Positions 34,330-44,269 of a stretch of 64,000 bases of DNA are shown here, piece after piece. The notes beneath the pieces are model-generated. The model was not told where the DNA came from. It saw nothing but the letters and a program-made list of their open reading frames with translations, and did not search any database. The position numbers and the translations under genes were made by a program. Position 1 is the stretch's first letter. Each line of letters opens with the position of its first letter. The stretch comes from BMS3BBIN04 sp964552465 (GTDB lineage: Bacteria; Electryoneota; Electryoneia; Electryoneales; Electryoneaceae): assembly GCA_964552465.1 (NCBI GenBank), contig CAZKGR010000010.1:1-64000 (forward strand). The letters are read 5' to 3'.

Positions 34330-36672
34330 TTAAAATGTTCTGCCAAATTGGAAGTGGGGTACCCACTGTCCGCTACGCCGCCCATCTGCTCCAACGTAGT
34401 CGAATCCGTAGCCGTAGTCGAGTCCGATCAGGCCTATGAACGGCATGTATAAGCGCACTCCGACTCCTGCAGATCGACGGAGATCATTCAAATTTGTTTG
34501 GCCACGTGTCGCCCAAGTATTTCCTGCTTCCCCAAATGCGAGCAAGAAAACGGTGGGATTTGGAATAACTGGTAGCCGAATCTCCATCGTCTGCTTGAAC
34601 ATGCTCTGTCCACCAACCGGGAATCCACCACTTTGTGGACCAACTTCGCCCTCCTCGTATCCGCGCATGGATTCGCCGAAACTGATTCCGCTCCCGCCCA
34701 TGAAGAAGTAGTCAATGTACGGGACATCTTCAGTATCACCCAGTTCATGCAGCAATCCAAACATTGTTTTTGAATACAATACGAGCTTTCCGTACAGCGG
34801 AGTGTACCATTCACCACTGAGCCGCTGTTTCAGGTAACGGTCATCACCCCCGAAAACAGTTCCGGCAAGTTCATTTGACAGCGAAAAGACCGAACCACGC
34901 GTTGGGAATTCTGGATTGTCACGACTGTCGCGTGATAATGCCATCGTGAATGAGCTTCCCCATCGAGGGGCACCTTCATTCAATCCGCGTGGATTAGATG
35001 CGAGAAAGGCATCAGAAAAATCATCGTAGAACGATCGATCTACGCGATAAATCCAGTCGCCACGTGTATAATCGTCTGGCCAGCGGAAACGACGACCGAT
35101 CCGAATACTGCCGCCGGTAACATGTTCGTCATATCCGTAATATGTTCCACCTCGGCGGAGGTCGTAGAAGCTAATGCCGCCTAAAGTCGGTGTATCAAAC
35201 ATCCACGGTTCGGTGAAGCTGAGTGAAAAACTCCTGTAAATATTGCCGAAATTCCAGTCAAGACTCACACGTTGACCATTACCGAAAAAGTTTGGCATTG
35301 AAAAGCCGACAGCGCCGATGACACCGTCACGTTCACTGTAACCAGCGGACACGTTAGCCTGGTCTGTCGGTTTTTCTTCTACATCGATGTACAGATCAAC
35401 TTCCTTGTCGTTGACCGGCTGCACATCCGGAACCACATTACCGAAATAGTTGAGGATGGTCAGTTCACGCACGCTTCGCCTCAGCAGCGAAACATCAAAA
35501 GTCTCACCCGGAAACAGCACCATCTCGCGACGGATAACTTTCTCTTTAGTCTTTGTGTTACCGAGAATGTGGACTTTGCGGACGGTGAACTGGTTTCCTT
35601 CGAACACTCTGAAGCTGACTTTTAGCGTGTCTTCAGATACAGGGATCAATGTCGGCGTGATGTTCGAATAGATATAACCACGATCATAATAGAGGTTTCC
35701 TAACCGTTCAGATACGGTCAGGTCCAGCTTTTCTTCGCTATACACGTCGCCCGGTTTGAACGCCAACCGCATCAACATCTCGTCATTTGTGAAGATGCTG
35801 TTGCCTTCGAAGCTCACCTCACCAAAGTAATACTGTGTTCCTTCATTGATCTCGAGATAGATACTCAATCTTTTCAGATCATCACTGTAGCCGATCGAAT
35901 CACCAACTATTTCCGCATCTCTATAGCCGTTGTTGCGATAAAATGTGAGTACATTATCACGGTCAATATCATATTCCACCGACTCGAATTCACCCGGTCT
36001 GAACCAACTCATTATCCACCAGCCGCGCTGCTTAGTTTCCTTCATCTGCTTGCGCAATCTCTTGTCAGAAAAAGCGTCGTTGCCAGTGAATTCAATTTTT
36101 GCTATTCGGACTTTCCTGCCTTCCTTGACATTGAAGACAACTGATTTGCGCATTTCCTCTTCAGTATCAAGAGTTTCGATATCCACTTCGGCGAGCAAGT
36201 ATCCTTTGTCATGATACTCTGCAATGAGGCGTTTTTTTGCTGCCTGCAAACGAGCCGGGCGCATCACCTGACCACGGTACAAGTCAAGCAATTCAAGGGC
36301 ATCATCGTCCTTTATTTTGCGGTTACCATCAATCTCGATGGACTCGATGCGTGGGTATTCCTCAACCTTGATGAGGAAGAAACCGCCGTTCGCGACCTCG
36401 CGTTCAAGGAGCAACTCGACATTTCGAAAGAGTTTCAACGACCAGATTCGCTTGATCGCCCTTTGAATATCATCCCCGGTTATTTCCTTCCCAACTACCA
36501 AACCGGAATTTGCGAGTATCAATCCTGGGTCGGCCGATGTCGTTCCCTCCACACGCACGCCCATGACAGTAATACCACGGGCTTCTTCCTGAGCTTGCGT
36601 AATGGATACGAATGAGACCAGTGCGACGACTGTTAGTAGGAATGAAACGAAACAAAGACTACGTGTTTGCAT
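34330..36672 (-). CDS. bamA: Outer-membrane protein assembly factor BamA
   Basis: 780 residues. The signal peptide (LTVVALVSFVSITQAQ) precedes five POTRA domains (about 28-430; repeat starts include ITVMGVRVEGTTSADPGLIL, RIAKIEFTGNDAFSDKRLRK and TVRKVHILGNTKTKEKVIRR). A 16-strand barrel (435-780) ends WVPHFQFGRTF with the terminal phenylalanine of outer-membrane proteins; VGVRLYMPFIGLIGLDYGYG is the typical penultimate region. It folds and inserts barrel proteins. An ATG 17 codons upstream is discarded because the signal peptide fits the 36672 start. It sits 24 nt before skp and after tamB. Confidence 0.96.
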   Translation of the reverse strand: MQTRSLCFVSFLLTVVALVSFVSITQAQEEARGITVMGVRVEGTTSADPGLILANSGLVVGKEITGDDIQRAIKRIWSLKLFRNVELLLEREVANGGFFLIKVEEYPRIESIEIDGNRKIKDDDALELLDLYRGQVMRPARLQAAKKRLIAEYHDKGYLLAEVDIETLDTEEEMRKSVVFNVKEGRKVRIAKIEFTGNDAFSDKRLRKQMKETKQRGWWIMSWFRPGEFESVEYDIDRDNVLTFYRNNGYRDAEIVGDSIGYSDDLKRLSIYLEINEGTQYYFGEVSFEGNSIFTNDEMLMRLAFKPGDVYSEEKLDLTVSERLGNLYYDRGYIYSNITPTLIPVSEDTLKVSFRVFEGNQFTVRKVHILGNTKTKEKVIRREMVLFPGETFDVSLLRRSVRELTILNYFGNVVPDVQPVNDKEVDLYIDVEEKPTDQANVSAGYSERDGVIGAVGFSMPNFFGNGQRVSLDWNFGNIYRSFSLSFTEPWMFDTPTLGGISFYDLRRGGTYYGYDEHVTGGSIRIGRRFRWPDDYTRGDWIYRVDRSFYDDFSDAFLASNPRGLNEGAPRWGSSFTMALSRDSRDNPEFPTRGSVFSLSNELAGTVFGGDDRYLKQRLSGEWYTPLYGKLVLYSKTMFGLLHELGDTEDVPYIDYFFMGGSGISFGESMRGYEEGEVGPQSGGFPVGGQSMFKQTMEIRLPVIPNPTVFLLAFGEAGNTWATRGQTNLNDLRRSAGVGVRLYMPFIGLIGLDYGYGFDYVGADGRRSGQWVPHFQFGRTF

Positions 36673-36786
36673 GTTGTTTTCTGCGCTTTCTGGAAAAACG
36701 GAATGTAACCGCGGACACTCCATGATACAAGCGTGCTCATGGGGCGAAATCTGCCCTCTTAGCCCCGTTCAAGCTACCTCAAATCT

Positions 36787-39700
36787 CTATTCCTGCCACT
36801 GAGAATTTGTGTTCAGGTTCATCAGGTCAAACACCACGGAGTATTTCATTCTGGCTGACCTATTGTTACGATCTTCCACATTCTCGTATTCCCAACCGAA
36901 TTCAATGACGAAGTTCGGCGAAATGGGCTCGATTCTGTATTCGAGATTCCATTGCTGAAGAAGCCCAAGTCTCCCAAGCTGAATATCTTCTACGCTTGCG
37001 TATCTGGCTTCTTCTCCGAATTGGCCGGTGTAGGAGACGTAAATGTCTCGATCCAGGTACTTGCCTAATGTGACTTTGCTAGCACGGAAAAGGTTCCGGT
37101 TGCTCTGATTGGCTGCAGTTCTCTGATCGTCACTCGCAGTATTGTAGAACACGTCCGCTGGATTGGTCCCAACGAGGTTTGTAGCGATTTGGGGCCTGAA
37201 CTGAAGGATGTCCACCCCCAACCAGTTGGCAGCATCGCGTTCGATCGGTCCAAGCCAACGTCTCGCCATAGCTCGATCAATCCCCCCCGCTCCAGCGGTA
37301 ATGAACCTGTTCTGCAATCCCTGAAGGTCTGTAATGCCCACTCCCATGTCGTTGAGCACTTCCTCCTGGCTGGACCCGAGCTCGTCCTCGAGGACGAAGG
37401 TAAACTCTCCCCAGCGTCCGCGCTGTTGCCTCTCACCCGTGACTGGATCAATTACATAGAGTGTTAAGTACATCTGGCGAGAATAATCAACTTCCTCTAC
37501 TGTAGCCATAGCACGTGCGCTGACAACCGGATAAATTGTTGTTGGGTCAAAGACAACTTCTGCGCGATCCATCATGAACAGCAAATCGAGGAACTCGATA
37601 CGTCCTGTCGTGCTAGTGATGGTACCATTCAAACGGAATGACGTATCCGCCAGCACCCCGCTGACATTGATCGGGAATTCCTGATCGGACGGATCCAAGT
37701 CGACATCAAGTACAATTTGACCGAGAAATTCAGATATTGTTTCAAGAACAGGCGCGTTTTCGAGACCCTTGATGACTCGTTCATATCTGATGTCATTTCC
37801 CAGGTAAGCATCAACATCCCAGCGTGTATTGTTGATGAAAGATGGGATCTCTACCATGTCGTTTGATTCTTGACCTAATGAAAAAATCGGCTCACCTGTG
37901 AGGAGATCCGAGATTACATCCGATTCTTCAGATATTGGTGGATAAGTGAAATTAGCTGATAACAAGGTGAGTTCGCCATCTATGTATAAAGCTTCAGCTG
38001 GTCCGGCTATGGTCAGCCAGTCATCATCTTTTCCACTCACTGCCAATCGAGCATATTGTTCTGTTGTGTTGATTCCTGGAAGATGGAACGGTATCCCGAG
38101 ATCCTCATGAGTACGAATTTTAAGCACACCCAAGTTGATTTCGGGCATGCTGAATTGAATAGGTTGACGGTCCAGATTTTCAGTATCCCCAGGGAGGTTA
38201 CTTATTTCAAACGGATACTGCTGATCGAGCAGACCTTTCAAATCGCGAATATTGACCAACCCATCCGCATCTATGGTAACATCAATATTCAGCTCGCTCA
38301 TCGGAGGTAGAACATCTGCAAAATCGATGTTACCATCTTGTACAGATAATTCACCTCTAGTGGCAACAGGTTTTCCAGCAACGAACGTCGTCGTCCAATC
38401 AAGACTTCCTTGCCCTGAGGCAGTCTCGATGAAATCCGACCATTGTGGGAGTAACTCCAGCACATCGCCATTCAGTGATATATCCAGCTCACCCGCACCC
38501 CGATCCAACGGTATGGCTCCGTGGAGAGAGAGTTCATAGTGTTCAGGACGTGAAAATAGAGCTGAATCGATATAAACCACCTTACCCAGGCGATCAGTGT
38601 TCGTTCCTCGTGCTTCTAACAACACGTCTTCATAGTGAATACCAGCCACTCGACCATCTGACAATTCTAGATTTGCTTCCCATGACGGACGCATAAATGG
38701 ACCGTGGATGAAGCCATGCAGTTCAGCATTTCCGTCGAGCATGTCATCTCTTCCGGTAAGAGTGTACATCAGAACTTGAGCATCTGAATTTGGTGATGCT
38801 ACATAAACTCCCATGCTGTCCAGCGGTATTGAATATTCGCCGATTAGAGTGAAGAGTGTAGAGCTCCCTCTTCCCAATGCTCCTTGTTGAATACTAACCA
38901 TCCCATCATCAACGGTATTTGCGGTGAATAATCCCCAATATCCATCAACATCACGGTATCTCCCTTCCGATAACTCGAAATGCGACTCGATGCCAGGTTG
39001 ATCGAAAGGTCCATCGATGATGAGTCGACCATTGATGTTTCCATCTACCATTCCATCAGTGATACTTGTCAATTCCGGTAATAAATAGCTGAGGTCAAGA
39101 TCTATGATCCGAGTTGTAAAGGCAGACAATCGCTTCTGTTTGAAATCAATGCTTCCTGACGCAGTTACAACATCCATCAACTTCAAAGATGATAGATCCA
39201 ACACTCCGTCATGAAAGGTTGTTTCAATTTCTCCGTTGGCAATGAAGTCGCGGTGTTTAGACAATTCAAATCCAGCCACTGTCTCGATAACCAGACCTGA
39301 ATCAATAGACGTCACACCGCTGACTTTGAGTCCAAAGCCAGACTCACCTGTGTTTATTGATGCAATGGTTGAGATTTCTCCACGATCAATGTTTGAGCGC
39401 GATTGTATGTTCAGATCTGAGATCAGCTCATGGATTTCTATGTCATCATCCCACCACGATATTGCCAGTTGCGGTTGTACCGTTCGGAGTTGAATGGGAT
39501 CATCCATGAATTGTTGCAAACGGATGTGGGCATCAGGACGTCTTAAGGAGTACAGGTCCAGGCTTGTATCAAACCCATAGGTGCTGTACCGCCCATGAAA
39601 TTCACCAATAGCAGGATCATACTGGTCACGCACCCGCGCTTCGCCACTAACAACGAAACCCTCTAGAGGCATTTTACGGATTATCAATTCTCCATCCGCG

Positions 39701-41049
39701 TCCTTATCCTCGATCGGCAACATCCAATCTGGCAAATTCCCCTGCTTGCCATTGCCTGTAAAAGTCCCATCAACAATGAAGGTTATCTCTTCAGAGGGGC
39801 GGAATCGTCCATTTCCAGTGATATCCAATCCATACCAGCTAGTAGCCAGCGAGTCGAAACGAAGTTCCCATCGCTGATTGTCCCATGAATAGTTAAGTTG
39901 GATATTATTGAAAGGACCAACCTCTGTATCTAGTTGTTCCGCAATGGCTACAGCTTCCAGATCGAGTTCGAGTGTGTGCAGGTCAATATTTAGCCTGGCT
40001 TGCGTTGAAACGTTTCCACGCGGTTGCAGTTTCGATTCGAGTTGTGCAAACGTACCCAAATGGTGTCCTATACGAACTTCGGTGGCATTTGCTGTACCAG
40101 TGAAAGTGAATTCATCGAAATCCAACATTCCATCAACTACAGCTTCATCCCCTTCGAAGCGAGCAATGCCTTCACTAGTAGCAATTCTGTCCTCAAGTGT
40201 TCCGTCAAGATTAATTCGATCTAGTACCAATCCTCCGCTCTCATCGATGAGCGCCTCAGCGTCTCTAATCATCCATCGAGCTTTGGCATCCCATCCGCTT
40301 GAATCGAGCGTCAGGCTTCCTTGAAAATCAAACATCCCTGCAAAGTCATTTACCGGCGACACCTTTGGAAGACGAATGTGCGAAAGATCAAAATCGAGGA
40401 GTTCGACACGTAGATTCAGTAGTTGATTCAGAATTGATCCGCTGCCGTTTGCCTGAAGTGAGTGCAATGTGTCATCAGCAACAATAGCGCTCACATCAAC
40501 ATCGAATCGGTCGTTATTGATGCTCGTCAACCATCCGTCAAGATGGGTAATCGAAATCCACTCATTGTTTCTCCCAGTCAGCATCCTGAACGAGCCGTTG
40601 AGCAGGATAACACGTTCAAGAGATTCAAGACCGCTCAGGTTGAATGCAGCATCATTGTTCTGATTTTCAAAAAATGATCCAGAGATTTTCCTATCAGGTC
40701 GGTAGCTAACTGTAGGCATATCAATTGAAACACTCTCAATCGAGCCGACGATATTATCCGAATTTTGCAACAGAGTACCTAGCGACAGTCCCAGGCTGAT
40801 TTCATCTATAAATAAGGCTACAGTCGAATCAGGCGAACGGTAGGATACCTGGTTGAGCACAAGGTTATTCGATAACAAGCGCGCGCGTTTGATGGAAAAG
40901 TCACCGTCGATGCTGGACAATTCGGATAGAATCCGGTTCTTGAGCACATTTGAGCGATTGATGTAGCGGAATGTGATGAGGCCTGAAAAAGCGAGGAACA
41001 GAAGGATCAGGCTCACCAGAATGATCCATGGGCGACGTACCATGGACAT
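36787..41049 (-). CDS. tamB: TamB-family translocation/assembly protein (AsmA-like, DUF490)
   Basis: 1420 residues. One N-terminal membrane anchor (about 8-29, WIILVSLILLFLAFSGLITF) is followed by a very long, repetitive beta-strand region with few cysteines, as expected for the hydrophobic taco-shaped groove of TamB/YhdP/VPS13-like proteins. The C-terminal DUF490 region (about 1060-1420) includes VDVDLDPSDQEFPINVSG and AMATVEEVDYSRQMYL. Family members bridge inner and outer membranes and carry phospholipid or assist barrel assembly. The start overlaps the flavoprotein stop as TGATG. Location directly upstream of bamA supports the role. Confidence 0.92.
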   Translation of the reverse strand: MSMVRRPWIILVSLILLFLAFSGLITFRYINRSNVLKNRILSELSSIDGDFSIKRARLLSNNLVLNQVSYRSPDSTVALFIDEISLGLSLGTLLQNSDNIVGSIESVSIDMPTVSYRPDRKISGSFFENQNNDAAFNLSGLESLERVILLNGSFRMLTGRNNEWISITHLDGWLTSINNDRFDVDVSAIVADDTLHSLQANGSGSILNQLLNLRVELLDFDLSHIRLPKVSPVNDFAGMFDFQGSLTLDSSGWDAKARWMIRDAEALIDESGGLVLDRINLDGTLEDRIATSEGIARFEGDEAVVDGMLDFDEFTFTGTANATEVRIGHHLGTFAQLESKLQPRGNVSTQARLNIDLHTLELDLEAVAIAEQLDTEVGPFNNIQLNYSWDNQRWELRFDSLATSWYGLDITGNGRFRPSEEITFIVDGTFTGNGKQGNLPDWMLPIEDKDADGELIIRKMPLEGFVVSGEARVRDQYDPAIGEFHGRYSTYGFDTSLDLYSLRRPDAHIRLQQFMDDPIQLRTVQPQLAISWWDDDIEIHELISDLNIQSRSNIDRGEISTIASINTGESGFGLKVSGVTSIDSGLVIETVAGFELSKHRDFIANGEIETTFHDGVLDLSSLKLMDVVTASGSIDFKQKRLSAFTTRIIDLDLSYLLPELTSITDGMVDGNINGRLIIDGPFDQPGIESHFELSEGRYRDVDGYWGLFTANTVDDGMVSIQQGALGRGSSTLFTLIGEYSIPLDSMGVYVASPNSDAQVLMYTLTGRDDMLDGNAELHGFIHGPFMRPSWEANLELSDGRVAGIHYEDVLLEARGTNTDRLGKVVYIDSALFSRPEHYELSLHGAIPLDRGAGELDISLNGDVLELLPQWSDFIETASGQGSLDWTTTFVAGKPVATRGELSVQDGNIDFADVLPPMSELNIDVTIDADGLVNIRDLKGLLDQQYPFEISNLPGDTENLDRQPIQFSMPEINLGVLKIRTHEDLGIPFHLPGINTTEQYARLAVSGKDDDWLTIAGPAEALYIDGELTLLSANFTYPPISEESDVISDLLTGEPIFSLGQESNDMVEIPSFINNTRWDVDAYLGNDIRYERVIKGLENAPVLETISEFLGQIVLDVDLDPSDQEFPINVSGVLADTSFRLNGTITSTTGRIEFLDLLFMMDRAEVVFDPTTIYPVVSARAMATVEEVDYSRQMYLTLYVIDPVTGERQQRGRWGEFTFVLEDELGSSQEEVLNDMGVGITDLQGLQNRFITAGAGGIDRAMARRWLGPIERDAANWLGVDILQFRPQIATNLVGTNPADVFYNTASDDQRTAANQSNRNLFRASKVTLGKYLDRDIYVSYTGQFGEEARYASVEDIQLGRLGLLQQWNLEYRIEPISPNFVIEFGWEYENVEDRNNRSARMKYSVVFDLMNLNTNSQWQE

Positions 41050-41750
41050 CAGCCCTTTGGCTTGAAGAAGACATCTTCCGGGTCAAAGGCTTGCGCAATC
41101 TGCCTGTACGGACCGGTAAATTCCTTTGCCGTTGTACTTGGCGGGTATGACACTCGTTCCCGGACCTGGCCGGATCTCGGTTTTAATCTCAGGATCACCC
41201 TGTCCAACCAGCATATAGCACCGTGGCTGCCCAGAACGGCACTCGTGCCGTCAATCCCGCTGACATCCTTGCGGACGGCACCACCCAGATGCAGTATACG
41301 TCCAGTTCCATCCACCAGTACACTGCCGAGGACAATCCCGCGCAGCTTTTGCCCATATGATCCGCAAAGCAATCCGCCGACCGTACCCGGGTACTCTTCT
41401 GGCCAGTGCTCGAGGTCGAGCCCGGCGGCTTCCACTGCTGATATCACCGCCTCAACCGGAACTCCGGCTTCTACTTCAATCACCAGGTCATCGCCGCTGG
41501 CATCAGACATCCCGCGACGTGATGTGCTGAGCACGGTTAGCGTACCATCAGGCACATAATGATCTTCGGAGAACGTGTGTCCACGTCCTGCTGGCAAAAT
41601 GCGCCACGAATGCTCACGGCACCATTTTATGGCGTTGGTTACATCATCAATGGACTGAGGGATGACAGTGGGGAATTCGACATCAGGTAGAACAATCGAT
41701 CCGAGCGATTGCTTGAGGTCATCAAGTATGCCTGAAGATGCCGCGCTCAC
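41049..41750 (-). CDS. Short PCMH-type FAD-binding protein, GlcE-like
   Basis: 233 residues. It matches the FAD-binding half of the GlcE/FAD_binding_4 family: IPQSIDDVTNAIKWCREHSW, PAGRGHTFSEDH, the flavin loop EEYPGTVGGLLCGSYGQKLR, and SHGAICWLDRVILRLKPR. The terminal RQIAQAFDPEDVFFKPKG corresponds to the family C-terminal end, so the protein appears complete but with the substrate domain nearly absent (GlcE is about 350). It could be a subunit of a larger oxidase encoded elsewhere. It overlaps uppS (ATGA) and tamB (TGATG). No signal peptide; cytoplasmic. Function not clear. Confidence 0.78.
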   Translation of the reverse strand: MSAASSGILDDLKQSLGSIVLPDVEFPTVIPQSIDDVTNAIKWCREHSWRILPAGRGHTFSEDHYVPDGTLTVLSTSRRGMSDASGDDLVIEVEAGVPVEAVISAVEAAGLDLEHWPEEYPGTVGGLLCGSYGQKLRGIVLGSVLVDGTGRILHLGGAVRKDVSGIDGTSAVLGSHGAICWLDRVILRLKPRSGQVRERVSYPPSTTAKEFTGPYRQIAQAFDPEDVFFKPKG

Positions 41751-42556
41751 GGTTCCACCAATTGCTCACTGGTACAGCCAAAACGTCGCTCACGATGCTG
41801 ATAATCATAGATCGCCTCGAGTAGCGCACGTTTTCGAAAGTCAGGCCAGAATGTTGGCGTGATATAGAGTTCAGAATAGGCCAGCTGCCAGATGAGGAAG
41901 TTGCTGATGCGATGTTCGCCCGAGGTCCGAATCAGCAAGTCAGGGTCGGGCAGGCCTTTAGTGTCCAGCATCTGTTCGAACTGTTCTTCTGTGACTTCTT
42001 TCGCTCCGCTCGCCAGCAGTTTGTTCACGCCATGAACGATATCCTGTCGCCCAGAGTAGCTTAGTGCCAAGGTCAGGATCAGACCGTCGTTCTTAGAAAG
42101 ACGGTCAATCGCTGATCCGAGTTCACGACGTGGGACGTCTGGCAAATCATCCAGGCAACCGATTGTGCGAAGGGTAACGTTATTCGAGTCGAGATCGTCG
42201 ACTTCCTTGCGAATCGTCGAGACCAGCAGCTGCATCAGCGCGGACACTTCCATGGTCGGACGTTTCCAGTTTTCACGTGAGAACGTGAAAAAGGTCATCG
42301 CTTCCGTACCCAGCTTGACACCAGTCTCAACCATTTCACGGACAGATCGGACCCCTTCCCTGTGGCCAAACACTCGTGCCAGAGAACGTTTCTTCGCCCA
42401 GCGACCATTGCCGTCCATGATGAACGCAATGTGGCGCGGCATCTTCTCCGGGTGTGCGAGGAGATCCTGCTGCAGTTGATCATCACCGATGTTAGTCAAT
42501 GAAGTCAAATCGCTATGTGAATCTGACCTGGGCATGTAGTGAACTGCTCTCCGCAT
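41747..42556 (-). CDS. uppS: Undecaprenyl diphosphate synthase (cis-prenyltransferase)
   Basis: 269 residues. The metal-binding Asp is D48 in FIMDGNGRWAKKR. Other UppS motifs are FFTFSRENWKRP, SYSGRQDIVHGV, and the C-terminal DPDLLIRTSGEHRISNFLIWQLAYSE split across the active site. It makes the C55 lipid carrier used for peptidoglycan and surface glycans. The first ATG is given; an ATG at 42535 would also work, and neither has a well-spaced ribosome site. It appears to be the first gene of the outer-membrane run. Confidence 0.95.
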   Translation of the reverse strand: MRRAVHYMPRSDSHSDLTSLTNIGDDQLQQDLLAHPEKMPRHIAFIMDGNGRWAKKRSLARVFGHREGVRSVREMVETGVKLGTEAMTFFTFSRENWKRPTMEVSALMQLLVSTIRKEVDDLDSNNVTLRTIGCLDDLPDVPRRELGSAIDRLSKNDGLILTLALSYSGRQDIVHGVNKLLASGAKEVTEEQFEQMLDTKGLPDPDLLIRTSGEHRISNFLIWQLAYSELYITPTFWPDFRKRALLEAIYDYQHRERRFGCTSEQLVEP

Positions 42557-42584
42557 TACAGATTACGAACTCTCGATCATGAAA

Positions 42585-42610
42585 CGGCGAGACGAACATA
42601 CTCGCTCGCC
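42585..42610 (-). terminator. Probable terminator after the TPR/DUF4352-like lipoprotein
   Basis: GGCGAGACGA and TCGCTCGCC form a 9-bp GC-rich stem with a single bulged A and a 6-nt loop. On the minus strand it is followed by GTTTCATG, a short T-run. It lies in the 82-nt gap between the lipoprotein gene and uppS. Confidence 0.45.
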
Positions 42611-42638
42611 TCGCCTCAATGCAAATGCACCCAATTGG

Positions 42639-44174
42639 CTACTGTCTTTCAATCTCTGCTAGCGGCACATTAATCTCAACTTTACCTGGAATTATAACTG
42701 AGATGTTTTGTGCCAAGGCATCGCTGGGCAACTCATAAGCAACAATCATGTACTTTGTTAAGCCGGGTTGCAGTTCTGTCAGAATGAAGTCCTTATCCTC
42801 GTATACCATCGCTAAAATAGTATTAGCACTAGTGTACGGGCTAAACTTACGGTTTCGTGAATCTTTGATTAAAAAGAAGTCGTCAGCATCAACAGTCTTT
42901 GTGCTCGAAGTTTCGTTTCTTACATAAAATTCTATGAGCACAAAACTAGCCCCCTCCGTAGCACGCTTACTCACAGATTGATTACCTATTTCGGACGTCA
43001 TTGTTACGTGATCAACTTGGTAAGCAAAGCTACCAAGCGTAAATGCATTACCGAGTGAGATATTCAAAGGCGAAGCTGGTCCCTCTTTTCCCCGCTCGAG
43101 TATTTCCGCGAGGATGCGAGCCAGGATATCCGCCTTATCTTCCATGTTCAAGTTCAGATATGCGGCACGGAGCAGCATGTATGGATCAGTAGAATCATGA
43201 ACGATGACATCTTCGCTGATGACTCCATCCGGGAACAACCAGGGCTCCAGCACATCGATCATCGTCTGATACTGCTCACCAGCGAGCAAAGCGCGAGCGG
43301 CATTTTGACGAGCTACGTTATCGCTAGGATTGAGCTCGATTGCCTTAAGATACGCTACAGCTGCAGTGGAGTAATCTTCCATGCCGTGTAGCACCAGCGC
43401 TTTGTTGAAAAATAAATCCGGATTGTCTGGATCGCTTTCGATCGCATCGTCCCACGTCACGATCGCTTCATCTATCCTGTCCAACTGCTCAAGAGACCAT
43501 GCTTTCTTCTCGATAGCATCATTCTTCATGGTTGCAGTCTTCTCGTCCATTTCGGCTTTAAATGTGTCGAGGGCGAGCAGATCATTTGCAGCAGCGATTA
43601 CCTTGTCAAAATCTTCCTGTTGCCAATAAAGGAGAAGCAGGTTGCGACGCGAGGACACATCCTTTTCATCTTCAACTGCGATTGCCGCCTGCAGGTGTTC
43701 TTCTGCGAGGCCGAACTGCTCCGTCTGCAGATAGGACAGGCCTAAACGCTTATGCGTTTCTGCATCGCCTGGTTTGATCACAAGCGCAGTCAGCAGGATT
43801 TCGATGGTCCTATCATAATCACCATCATTGAACGGCGCGACTGCCGCGTTGTACTTCAGTCGCCAATTTTCGTAACGCGTGTTTGTGATGTCAGCGTCAT
43901 ATTTTGACGTAATTTCCTGCGTCTTGCCAAAGGCCGCATCCATCTCGACCCACTCATCTAGTTCGGCGTGAACTTTTCCGAGTACGTACCACAGTTCCGG
44001 ATCGTTCGGGCTGACTTCCGCACCTTCGAGCAACACTTCCTTGGCATTTTCAGGATCGTCCTGTTGCATGTAAATCTTCGCTGAACGGACGGATGTACTT
44101 TGGCACCCAATGAGAGTTGCCGCAAACATGATGATCAACAGGATGGTCGCAGCGCGACCCCAGTGAATACGCAT
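42639..44174 (-). CDS. TPR lipoprotein with C-terminal DUF4352-like domain
   Basis: 511 residues from the ATG at 44174. Lipoprotein signal with lipobox LIGC (IMFAATLIGCQ). TPR repeats run from about 30 to 350 (AKEVLLEGAEVSPNDPELWY, LGLSYLQTEQFGLAEEHLQA, NKALVLHGMEDYSTAAVAYL). The C-terminal 130 residues form an immunoglobulin-like DUF4352-type domain (LGSFAYQVDHVTMTSEIG; FVLIEFYVRNETSSTKTVDA). DUF4352 is common on extracytoplasmic proteins of Gram-positives and rarer in this setting. The frame upstream of the chosen ATG spoils the signal peptide. Role unknown; it looks monocistronic. Confidence 0.8.
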   Translation of the reverse strand: MRIHWGRAATILLIIMFAATLIGCQSTSVRSAKIYMQQDDPENAKEVLLEGAEVSPNDPELWYVLGKVHAELDEWVEMDAAFGKTQEITSKYDADITNTRYENWRLKYNAAVAPFNDGDYDRTIEILLTALVIKPGDAETHKRLGLSYLQTEQFGLAEEHLQAAIAVEDEKDVSSRRNLLLLYWQQEDFDKVIAAANDLLALDTFKAEMDEKTATMKNDAIEKKAWSLEQLDRIDEAIVTWDDAIESDPDNPDLFFNKALVLHGMEDYSTAAVAYLKAIELNPSDNVARQNAARALLAGEQYQTMIDVLEPWLFPDGVISEDVIVHDSTDPYMLLRAAYLNLNMEDKADILARILAEILERGKEGPASPLNISLGNAFTLGSFAYQVDHVTMTSEIGNQSVSKRATEGASFVLIEFYVRNETSSTKTVDADDFFLIKDSRNRKFSPYTSANTILAMVYEDKDFILTELQPGLTKYMIVAYELPSDALAQNISVIIPGKVEINVPLAEIERQ

Positions 44175-44269
44175 TGTCCTCTCCCCACGTATGCTGTCAC
44201 CGACAGCAATAGCTCTTCTGTTATGAAAACCACTCAATTGTTAAATATATCCGGGAACATGAAAACCTG

